Shown here in pieces: positions 50,456 through 57,713 of a DNA stretch of 64,000 bases. Each line of letters begins with the position of its first letter. Position 1 is the stretch's first letter. The stretch is from Prauserella flavalba (GTDB taxonomy: Bacteria; Actinomycetota; Actinomycetes; Mycobacteriales; Pseudonocardiaceae), in the NCBI RefSeq assembly GCF_003202235.1, contig NZ_MASU01000021.1, forward strand, positions 20,528 through 84,527. Reading direction: 5' to 3'. Below the pieces are notes generated by a model. That model saw only the letters and a list, made by a program, of their open reading frames with translations. It was not told the DNA's origin and did not search any database. A program made the position numbers and the translations under genes.

Positions 50456-51521
50456 GGGAACAGCCCCGCGGGCGCGGGGACGACGCCCCCGAGGGCTGGC
50501 ACTACGTGAACGCCATGGGAACAGCCCCGCGGGCGCGGGGACGACCCTGCCAAGGCCACCATCCCGCCCGAGCTGGAGGGAACAGCCCCGCGGGCGCGGG
50601 GACGACCTCGGGCCGCCGTTGGTCGCAACGTTCCAGGCGGGATCAGCCCCGCGGGCGCGGGGACGACGACGACAAATCAATCGGGCTGCCCACCAAGGCG
50701 GGATCAGCCCCGCGGGCGCGGGGACGACCAGAGGTCGCGCGGATCGAAGTCCGGCGGCTCGGGATCAGCCCCGCGGGCGCGGGGACGACCCCGCCTACGT
50801 GCTCATCCTGGTCGGGCTCCGGGGATCAGCCCCGCGGGCGCGGGGACGACGTGGAGATCGACCCGTCGGTTCCTTCGGTGTTGGGATCAGCCCCGCGGGC
50901 GCGGGGACGACTCCCACGCCCACTGGCCGTCGGCCTGTGTGGCGGGATCAGCCCCGCGGGCGCGGGGACGACCCCTTGCCCACAGCATCACCGTCCGCTG
51001 CGCTGGGATCAGCCCCGCGGGCGCGGGGACGACGAGGGCGGTGTTCTGCCCACTGGGTATGGGTCGGGATCAGCCCCGCGGGCGCGGGGACGACCATGCT
51101 GACGGCTGCTGATCGTCTTCGCGAGCGGGATCAGCCCCGCGGGCGCGGGGACGACGCTGAACGCGTCCTGCTCGTCGCCTGTCACGCGGGATCAGCCCCG
51201 CGGGCGCGGGGACGACACATCGTCGCTGATGGCGCTGGTGGCACTTTCGGGATCAGCCCCGCGGGCGCGGGGACGACCCCGCGGATCTGGTGGTGTTGGA
51301 GGGTCCGTCGGGATCAGCCCCGCGGGCGCGGGGACGACGAGAACTGGGTGGTACGGAACCCTGCTCCGGAGGGATCAGCCCCGCGGGCGCGGGGACGACC
51401 ACGGCTGGAACTACGGCGGCCAGGCGAAGACGGGATCAGCCCCGCGGGCGCGGGGACGACACCCGCGAGTTCGTGCTCGACCTCGGCCGGATGGGATCAG
51501 CCCCGCGGGCGCGGGGACGAC
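50456..51521 (-). CRISPR. CRISPR array 1, type I-E, 18 repeats / 17 spacers
   Basis: Exact 61-bp periodicity: 29-bp repeats at 50456 + 61n and 32-bp spacers, all spacers different. In the transcribed (minus) direction the repeat begins GTCGTCCCCGCGCCCGCG and ends GGGCTGATCCC, with the palindrome CCCCGCG/CGCGGGG that forms the crRNA hairpin. The leader is on the cas2 side. The three repeats farthest from the leader (50456, 50517, 50578) end GTTCCC instead of GATCCC. Served by the adjacent cas operon. Confidence 0.98.
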
Positions 51522-51575
51522 ACTTGTTGACGTGCGGTTTTACGACGGTCGGTTGCGGTTTTCGTTCACTTCTGG
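51522..51575 (-). promoter_or_regulatory. Leader of CRISPR array 1
   Basis: Read toward the array, it matches the leader of array 2 over about 54 bases: AAGTGAACGAAAACCGCA here against AAGTGAATGAAAATCGCA there, then GTAAAACCGCACGTCAACAA against GTAACATCGCAGGTCAGCAA, both ending AAGT before the first repeat. The leader-distal end overlaps the last codons of cas2. Confidence 0.8.
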
Positions 51576-51904
51576 CGGTTGCGGCGGCGTCGACTTGCTG
51601 TGCTCCATCCGGTTCTCGGCTGTCGGGTGGGTTTGGTGGGGCGGAGCATGAGTCGGATTCCTTCGAAGTCGATGGGCACCCAGTCGTGGGCGTGAACTTC
51701 GAAGGCGAGGCCTTGCTCGTTGTTGGCGGAGTACACCATGATCGCCCGCCCGGTCTTGACCATCTCGGTAACTCGTTGCCAAGCAAGCGTACGCACTCGT
51801 TTGTTGATCTTTCCAACGAACACGCCGGGCGATATTTCCAGGAGCCAGCGGGTGAGGTGACCGCGAAGTCCGACGGGACATGCGGCGACGACGATGACGG
51901 TCAT
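51566..51904 (-). CDS. cas2: CRISPR-associated endonuclease Cas2e
   Basis: 112 aa from ATG 51904, overlapping the cas1 stop (ATGA). Type I-E Cas2 (CRISPR_Cas2_CT1978): 'MTVIVVAACPVGLRGHLTRW', 'EISPGVFVGKINKRVRTLAW', 'GFE-like' 'EVHAHDWVPIDFEGIRLMLR'. With Cas1 it forms the Cas1-Cas2 integrase that inserts new spacers. The C-terminus is extended by a basic tail (ASRRRRNRQK) whose coding sequence overlaps the array leader. Confidence 0.95.
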   Translation of the reverse strand: MTVIVVAACPVGLRGHLTRWLLEISPGVFVGKINKRVRTLAWQRVTEMVKTGRAIMVYSANNEQGLAFEVHAHDWVPIDFEGIRLMLRPTKPTRQPRTGWSTASRRRRNRQK

Positions 51905-52899
51905 GGACCCGCCCCATCATCGTCGAAGTCGTCGAACTCCCCGTAATCGCCGTACGAGGTACCCGCCGCGACGGTCCGTCCATTGGTGTCCCAGAGCATG
52001 ACGACGTCCGGGTTCTCGAAGGCTTCGGGGCCGTATTCGACCGCTTCAGCTTCGTCTGGGTCTGCGAGCAGGGTCTTGATGTCACGGACACAGGTTTCCA
52101 GGAACGCTCCATCCTTCATCCGGTCGCGAACCTCGCGCCGGGTTACCGCGCCGATGTCGCCGGCGTCACGGGCGGCGATGTCGAAGGCAATGGGGATGGT
52201 GATCTCCGTTTTGTACAGGTCGGCGACGTCGTAAACAAAGGAGCGGATGTGCCCGGTGTGGATGAATCCAAGCCCAGGTGCCAGACCGAGCGCGACGATA
52301 ACTGCGTGGACGACACCGTAGAGACTGGTGTTGGCCGCGGACAGGGCTTGGTTGACCGGGGTGCCGTCGTCGAAGTCGGCGGTGTTGTAGTCGCGGCCTT
52401 CCCATGGCACCCCGGTTCGGCTGGAGTGCGCGCGGTAGATTCCCCGCACTCGAGCGCCTTCGCGGCCGCGCAATTGTTGCATGGTGAGGCGGCTGGTGTC
52501 CTCGTCCGGGAATCGCATCGCGTACATTCGGCGTGCGACGCGCAGCCGTGAGGTCTGGTTGGACACGAGCGCGGCTTGCCGTTCGAGTAGACGTGACGAG
52601 TGGGTGAGGGTGCGGCCGTGGGCGTAGTAGCGGACGCCGTGTTCGCCAACCCAGACCGCGGTTGAGCCGCTCTCGGCAAGTAGCACCATGGCCTGCTGGC
52701 TGATCGTCGTGCCTGGGCCGAGGAGCAACGCTCCGAGCGTTGCTGCGGGGATGTGAACTGTGCCGCGAGTGTCCTGGGCGGTGATCGCATTCGCGTCCCG
52801 GTTCACGACGCAGTGCTCGAGGTAGAGAAAAGTGAGCCGATCTTGTGCGCGGGTCAGGTGTGAGACCGGGACAGGTCGGGCGCCGGGGATGTCGGACAT
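51901..52899 (-). CDS. cas1: CRISPR-associated integrase Cas1e
   Basis: 332 aa from ATG 52899. Cas1 core: 'RDANAITAQDTRGTVHIPAA', 'STAVWVGEHGVRYYAHGRTL', 'QLRGREGARVRGIYRAHSSR' (metal-binding Glu), 'LGLAPGLGFIHTGHIRSFVY' (His) and 'DVADLYKTEITIPIAFD' (Asp). It catalyses spacer integration together with Cas2. It is slightly longer than E. coli Cas1 (305) because of an acidic tail (GEFDDFDDDGAGP). It starts 5 bases after cas6e. Confidence 0.96.
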   Translation of the reverse strand: MSDIPGARPVPVSHLTRAQDRLTFLYLEHCVVNRDANAITAQDTRGTVHIPAATLGALLLGPGTTISQQAMVLLAESGSTAVWVGEHGVRYYAHGRTLTHSSRLLERQAALVSNQTSRLRVARRMYAMRFPDEDTSRLTMQQLRGREGARVRGIYRAHSSRTGVPWEGRDYNTADFDDGTPVNQALSAANTSLYGVVHAVIVALGLAPGLGFIHTGHIRSFVYDVADLYKTEITIPIAFDIAARDAGDIGAVTRREVRDRMKDGAFLETCVRDIKTLLADPDEAEAVEYGPEAFENPDVVMLWDTNGRTVAAGTSYGDYGEFDDFDDDGAGP

Positions 52900-52903
52900 G
52901 CCG

Positions 52904-53578
52904 TCAACCGAGCGGCGCGAGGGTCAGCAGACCGCAGCCGTAGCCTTTCCCCGACCCGATGCCGTGGGTGAGGCTGCGGCGAAACGTTGCTGCGTCCGTG
53001 ATTTCGAGACGTCCCTCGAACACTGCTGTGGCGAGGGTGACTGTGCGGCCTTGCCGGGGAAAGCGCCAGACCCGCCGACCGTGGACAGCGACGTCTGGCT
53101 CCTTGTCGGCGCCGTCCAGGGTGATGGCGGGAATGCCAAAGCCGTTCCGTTCGGTGCGGCGTAGCAACCACTCGGTCTGCTGTTCGACGGTGACATGGCC
53201 GAACCGTTGTGAGCGGGTGGATTCCTCGAATTTTGGCCGACTTGACACGGGGTTGGCGGCAAGCCGGAACGCCCACTGGCTGCCGGCATCCAGACGGTTG
53301 AGCAGCGGGGTGTAATCGCGGGTCTCCCAGCCTTGAGTGGCGGGCCAGCCTGCGGTTTCGACCAGGTGCGTCAGATCGGGTCGGTGAGGGCTGACCACGT
53401 ACAGCAGCGCCTGGCTACCGCGTTGGTCGATGCGCCACAGGATCCGGCCGTACTCGGTCGGTTCTCGCTGGTTGGCCGGAAACCCATGGAGAACCGCACC
53501 GTGGACCCGGTGCGGTGAGGCGAGAAGTGTCCGAGCGCCCCGGCGGGCGGTGTTGATCTCGAATCGGGTCAGGTACAT
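52904..53578 (-). CDS. cas6e: CRISPR system Cascade subunit Cas6e (CasE)
   Basis: 224 aa from ATG 53578, overlapping the cas5 stop by one base (TGATG). 'HRVHGAVLHGFPANQREPTE' contains the N-terminal active-site His region; the C-terminal glycine-rich loop 'GIGSGKGYGCGLLTLAPLG' is diagnostic. It cuts pre-crRNA at the base of the repeat hairpin and stays bound to the 3' handle. Confidence 0.95.
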   Translation of the reverse strand: MYLTRFEINTARRGARTLLASPHRVHGAVLHGFPANQREPTEYGRILWRIDQRGSQALLYVVSPHRPDLTHLVETAGWPATQGWETRDYTPLLNRLDAGSQWAFRLAANPVSSRPKFEESTRSQRFGHVTVEQQTEWLLRRTERNGFGIPAITLDGADKEPDVAVHGRRVWRFPRQGRTVTLATAVFEGRLEITDAATFRRSLTHGIGSGKGYGCGLLTLAPLG

Positions 53579-54294
53579 CAGTTCAGCCCTTCCAACAAGA
53601 CCATGGGGTCGTGCGGGTCCGGCGGGTTGCGCACCCCGTTGTGGAGCGTGTTGGGGATGGTGACGGGATAGCGGATGACGCTGCGCCAGCCGTACTGGCG
53701 GTGACGCTGGTCAAACGAGATGGGGTCGTCTCGCACGACGTCGCTACCCGGCGTTTCGAGCGGACAATCCCTGGTGACCTCGAGTGTCGCGTTCGGCTTT
53801 CCGTGGCGTTCCTGCACCCGTCTCGACGCTAGCCATTCCGCTGCGGCGAGGACTTCACCGACATCGCCATCACGCAGGCCGTGGTCGAGTTTTCCCGCGG
53901 GGGGACAGGATTTGCGACCGAGGAACAGCGGATAGACGGGGCGGCGCAACGCTGCTCGTAGGCCCTCGAGCAGCGCGAGGTCTCCTTCTACGGCGACGGC
54001 AAACACCGCGTCGGCAAGGTAGAACCGCTGCGACAGGGGCATCGACTCGGCACCGTCACGAGTACGTGCGGTCTGAAAGTCCCGTTCCACCTTGCCTGGC
54101 TGGTCGATGCGCACACCGATGCGGAGTTCGAGCAGGTCCTCCAGGGGATCGGTCCTGCGGCGCCCGGTGGCGGAGGCGAGCAAGCCGATGACACCGCTAC
54201 GACTGGGCATCCGATCGGTGTTGCGACGCGTGAAACGGCTGCCGGTTCCCCACGACTGCAGCGGACCGGCGAGCCGCAGCAGTAGTGCGGTCAC
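53578..54294 (-). CDS. cas5: CRISPR system Cascade subunit Cas5e (CasD)
   Basis: 238 aa from GTG 54294, which overlaps the cas7 stop (GTGA). N-terminal 'LLLRLAGPLQSWGTGSRFTR' then 'MPSRSGVIGLLASATGR' is the Cas5 signature; C-terminal 'QYGWRSVIRYPVTIPNTL'. It binds the 5' handle of the crRNA and caps the Cas7 filament next to Cas8e. Confidence 0.95.
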   Translation of the reverse strand: MTALLLRLAGPLQSWGTGSRFTRRNTDRMPSRSGVIGLLASATGRRRTDPLEDLLELRIGVRIDQPGKVERDFQTARTRDGAESMPLSQRFYLADAVFAVAVEGDLALLEGLRAALRRPVYPLFLGRKSCPPAGKLDHGLRDGDVGEVLAAAEWLASRRVQERHGKPNATLEVTRDCPLETPGSDVVRDDPISFDQRHRQYGWRSVIRYPVTIPNTLHNGVRNPPDPHDPMVLLEGLN

Positions 54295-55427
54295 GCCGTC
54301 GCCGCCAAACGGCCGGCCACCAACTCGCCCAGTGCTCGCACAGTGGCGCCGATGGTGGAGCGTTCCGCGATCTCGCTCAGCGGATCGACTCGGTCGCCGC
54401 CTCCGAACGCCCACGCGGTCACCGGCCGCTCGTCGAATGCCTCGTGTTGTTCGGTGGCGTGCGTGGCCAGCCGTTGGATAGCCGTTGCGATTCGGCCCGC
54501 CTTTTCCTCAGCGGTGATAGCGTCTTCGTAAGCGCCGACCAGATTGATCGGCTGGGTCTCGCGGACGATCACCAGCACGGCATCCGGTAGGGTGCGGTTG
54601 GCGAAGGTGTTCTGCTTGCCGGTCGGCATGCTGGTGATGAAAGCCCGCGTGAAAGCTTCGACTGCGCGCCGGGTGACGTCCGTGTTGCCAAGATTCTCCT
54701 CGAGCTGGTCGACGTCGACGGTGGCATAGCGGTACAGCGTGGACGAGTTGAACTCCACGGCGCCGATCATGCCGGCACCGGCGTCCTCCTCCTCATCAGC
54801 CTTCTTGTGGTCGTCTACCGCTGTGAAGTAGTCGAACTCGGTGGCCACCTCGTGCACGCTCAGCGCGTGCGCGACCTGCGCCGCAGCCTCGACGTTCAGG
54901 TCGGTCTGGTCCGCGACCATCCGCCCGAACAGCGACACGTCGACAGAGTTCTCCTGATCGGCGCGCGTCTTCGCCTCCTTCGAAGCGATCTTCACCGCGC
55001 CGCCGTCGGCCTCGCGCGCCGCGTTGATCGCCAGCTCGGCCAGGCCGGCCACTTGACGATTGCTGAGGAACAGCAGAAACCCTGACTCCTGCGGAGCGTC
55101 CTTCTTCCTTGCGGCCGTCAGTTTGACACCGGCGGCGGCCAGCACAGCGGTGGAGAGTTCCTCCGCCCGATCGGCGAAGGACGGGTCCTGCTTGGCGATC
55201 TCATCGGCAACCAGCTCCACCACACGCTTGGTGCGTACACCGAGTTCGTTCCGGTCCAGCAGGTCGGCAAAGGCGTCCCGGGTCGCCCGCTTCCAGGCTT
55301 GGCTCGAGACACGGGCCCGGCGTGCGCCACCATAGGTAGCGGTTTTCGGGCTGCCTGTGTCATCGCGGTTGATGTTGCTCGGCGGAACGGTTTGCAGGAC
55401 ATGGATGTCCACGATGGTCCTCGGCAT
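54291..55427 (-). CDS. cas7: CRISPR system Cascade subunit Cas7e (CasC)
   Basis: 378 aa from ATG 55427, preceded by AAAGG; longer frame extension is cas11 shadow. 'VDIHVLQTVPPSNINRDDTG' then 'KTATYGGARRARVSSQAWKR' and 'SVDVSLFGRMVAD' are characteristic of the Cas7e backbone that coats the crRNA spacer (six copies in E. coli). 'MPTGKQNTFANRTLPDAVLV' marks the thumb region. Confidence 0.96.
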   Translation of the reverse strand: MPRTIVDIHVLQTVPPSNINRDDTGSPKTATYGGARRARVSSQAWKRATRDAFADLLDRNELGVRTKRVVELVADEIAKQDPSFADRAEELSTAVLAAAGVKLTAARKKDAPQESGFLLFLSNRQVAGLAELAINAAREADGGAVKIASKEAKTRADQENSVDVSLFGRMVADQTDLNVEAAAQVAHALSVHEVATEFDYFTAVDDHKKADEEEDAGAGMIGAVEFNSSTLYRYATVDVDQLEENLGNTDVTRRAVEAFTRAFITSMPTGKQNTFANRTLPDAVLVIVRETQPINLVGAYEDAITAEEKAGRIATAIQRLATHATEQHEAFDERPVTAWAFGGGDRVDPLSEIAERSTIGATVRALGELVAGRLAATA

Positions 55428-55438
55428 GTGCTTACCTT

Positions 55439-56035
55439 TCAGACGTCGGTGTTCTGGTTGGCCGGGAAATGGAAGTCCCGGCCCCACCGGAGCTTCACCG
55501 ATGCGGTGCGATCGGGGTACTGCCAATGCAGCAGGTCAACGGCGAGCCGGCCGTAGTCAATCGGGACTCCGTTGGCGCGTAGCAGCTGCACGATTCCGCG
55601 GAGGTGATGAGACAGCTCGGCGAGGCTGTCCGCGGTGCCCAATGCGGCGAACCGGTGTGCTACCGAGTGCTCGACGTACTTGGTCACGTCCTTCTCGGTG
55701 ATCAGCATGCGGATCGACCGGCCGAGTCGCTCTCCTCGCTTGTGCATCGGCTGGCTCTGGGACTGTTGGTGTGCCGCGTACAGTGTCATGGCCAGATGCG
55801 CGGCGGCTTCGGCGCGGGTTGGCTCATCGCTATTCGGGTCGCCGACGAATTCCTTGGCATAGGTGAAATCCAGGATGTCCAGAACACTTCCCGGAGGTCT
55901 CCCCAGACCCCGTCGGAGGCGGGCAAGTGCAGCCACACCACCCGGCCGGTTCCTCAGGTAGGCACCTTGGATATCGCTCACGCGCTTGTCAACGGTCGAC
56001 TTCATCAGCTCGGTGAAGCTCACGGTTTCGGTCAT
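55439..56035 (-). CDS. cas11: CRISPR system Cascade small subunit Cas11e (CasB/Cse2)
   Basis: 198 aa from ATG 56035. Helical protein with 'GGVAALARLRRGLGRPPGSV' near the N-terminus and 'RIMRLL-like' 'GRLAVDLLHWQYPDRTASVK' then 'LRWGRDFHF' at the C-terminus, as in Cse2. Two copies stabilise the displaced DNA strand in Cascade. Confidence 0.93.
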   Translation of the reverse strand: MTETVSFTELMKSTVDKRVSDIQGAYLRNRPGGVAALARLRRGLGRPPGSVLDILDFTYAKEFVGDPNSDEPTRAEAAAHLAMTLYAAHQQSQSQPMHKRGERLGRSIRMLITEKDVTKYVEHSVAHRFAALGTADSLAELSHHLRGIVQLLRANGVPIDYGRLAVDLLHWQYPDRTASVKLRWGRDFHFPANQNTDV

Positions 56036-56060
56036 CTGTCAATCCTGTCGAGTGGTGTAG

Positions 56061-57713
56061 CTAGGCCGCGGGCTTGTTCACTGGAGATTCTTCGGAGACA
56101 CCAGCCATGGGAAGGGCCTCGCGAAGCGCGGTACGGAATCGGGCATCCGCGTGTGCGGTTGTATAGACGCGCTTGTTGTGCACACGTCCGACCCAGCTGG
56201 CCGGTGACGCGGCCCGGACCAGGTCCTGCCCTAGCCGGCCCACGGTCTCCCTGGCTGTTCGGTGCCAGCTGATCTGGCGTTCGGTCGGATCGGAGTCGGG
56301 GCCAAGCGCGCTCAGCCACTCGCGGAAAAGCGGATCCAGTGCGGCGTAGGCATCCTCGGCCGCCCTCGCCCTGGGTCCGGCCGGGTCGCCGCCGGCGGCG
56401 ACCGTCAGGTCAGCGGCCAGGAAGCCCAGCGCCTTCGCGGCGTTCTCGGATGCCTCGACGCAACTCTCCGCCACGCCCTTCAATGGCTCGGCGTCGCGCG
56501 CGGCCAGGACCGCCTGGATGGACAGCGCGTCATCGATGACTTCGTCGATGACGGACTCGTTCGATCCGTAGGTGATACCGAGTGTCCTCACGCGAATGGG
56601 GTAGGTGCGATCGAGGATTTCCTCCGTGGCCAGATACCCAAGCCATTCGGTCACCGTCGCCGTCAGGCGGCGTGCGGCCTCGGCGCCCTGACCGCGGGCG
56701 TAGTCGGGTAGCATCGATGCCAGCCCGCGCCAGATCGCCCTTTCCTCATTGTGCTTCAGCGGCATGTAGACAGTCGTCTTGAACTTCTTCGACTGCGGGT
56801 CGCTGTAACGCCACGCGGAGTGGGTCTCGGTGGTGTGCATGTTCTGTGGCGCGAGCTTGTCGCCATTGCAGATCAGCACACTGATGACGGTCCCGTTCTG
56901 CGGGTTCAACCGAATCCGACGGCTCTGCCACGTGAACAGGGCCACCGGCCCGGCCGGTTTCAGGAACTCGGGATCTTGTTCGCCTGGACCGAGCGGCGGC
57001 CTTTCCCAGCTTGGTACGTCCACCACGCTGGTATGGTTGCTGATCTCGTGCGGGATCAGGTTGAGCAGCAACGTGTCTCTGAGCGTGCGTCCCTCTGGCA
57101 GCAGCCCACCGAGCTGGCCACACCAGGACACACCGATCGGGTAGCCCCTTCCTCCCTTCACACGGTCGTCACCGACGGCGCCGGACTTGATTCCGGAAGG
57201 GTCGAACGCCTGGCAATGCACCAACCATCGCGCGGCCTCGGCGTAGCTCAGCGACAGATCCTTGGCAAGCCGCGTCGTGAAGAACGAACGCCCGTTGGGC
57301 ACGTCCGCGACCAGCTTGCTCAGATCCGACCACTCGCCCTTGGCAGTGCGTAGGCCGGCGACCTGCATGAACGGCGTAGTCTCATGGAAGAGCTCGAACC
57401 GATCCCGGTTCCGGTTGAGATAGCCCTCGATGGTGTCCATCGGCAACGATTCCGCTTCCCAGAGCGCCTCCCAGTACTCCACTGTCGATGGGCCGCGCAA
57501 CGCGCCATGCAGAACGGCAAGGAGGACGCGGGTCAGGGCGAACACCTGCGTCGGAACGTCGCCAACAAGCCCGGCCAGCTGGCTCGATCGCCGTAATACG
57601 TCCACAAGCGACAGTTCGGAGGTTTCGCCGTTCTGGTCGCGCGCGAGAAGCCATGGCTGCTCGATCAAGTTGAAACTTGGCAGCTCCGAGGTGCTTGTGT
57701 CAGATTCGATCAT
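56061..57713 (-). CDS. cas8e: CRISPR system Cascade large subunit Cas8e (CasA/Cse1)
   Basis: 550 aa from ATG 57713, overlapping cas3 by 14 bases. 'SFNLIEQPWLLARDQNGETS', 'FELFHETTPFMQVAGL' and 'GRSFFTTRL' belong to the N-terminal domain that reads the PAM and touches the seed; the C-terminal four-helix bundle starts near 'PLFREWLSAL'. It recruits Cas3 after target binding. Confidence 0.95.
   Translation of the reverse strand: MIESDTSTSELPSFNLIEQPWLLARDQNGETSELSLVDVLRRSSQLAGLVGDVPTQVFALTRVLLAVLHGALRGPSTVEYWEALWEAESLPMDTIEGYLNRNRDRFELFHETTPFMQVAGLRTAKGEWSDLSKLVADVPNGRSFFTTRLAKDLSLSYAEAARWLVHCQAFDPSGIKSGAVGDDRVKGGRGYPIGVSWCGQLGGLLPEGRTLRDTLLLNLIPHEISNHTSVVDVPSWERPPLGPGEQDPEFLKPAGPVALFTWQSRRIRLNPQNGTVISVLICNGDKLAPQNMHTTETHSAWRYSDPQSKKFKTTVYMPLKHNEERAIWRGLASMLPDYARGQGAEAARRLTATVTEWLGYLATEEILDRTYPIRVRTLGITYGSNESVIDEVIDDALSIQAVLAARDAEPLKGVAESCVEASENAAKALGFLAADLTVAAGGDPAGPRARAAEDAYAALDPLFREWLSALGPDSDPTERQISWHRTARETVGRLGQDLVRAASPASWVGRVHNKRVYTTAHADARFRTALREALPMAGVSEESPVNKPAA

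Noticed and set aside
50485..51492. Self-targeting spacers in array 1
   Set aside because: Reading the 17 spacers against the genes of this window by eye gave no match; a proper search could still find one elsewhere in the genome.
50062..51651. Open frames of 346 and 477 codons across array 1
   Set aside because: Repeat artefacts (SAPRARGR/ISPAGAGTT/DQPRGRGDD) of the CRISPR array.
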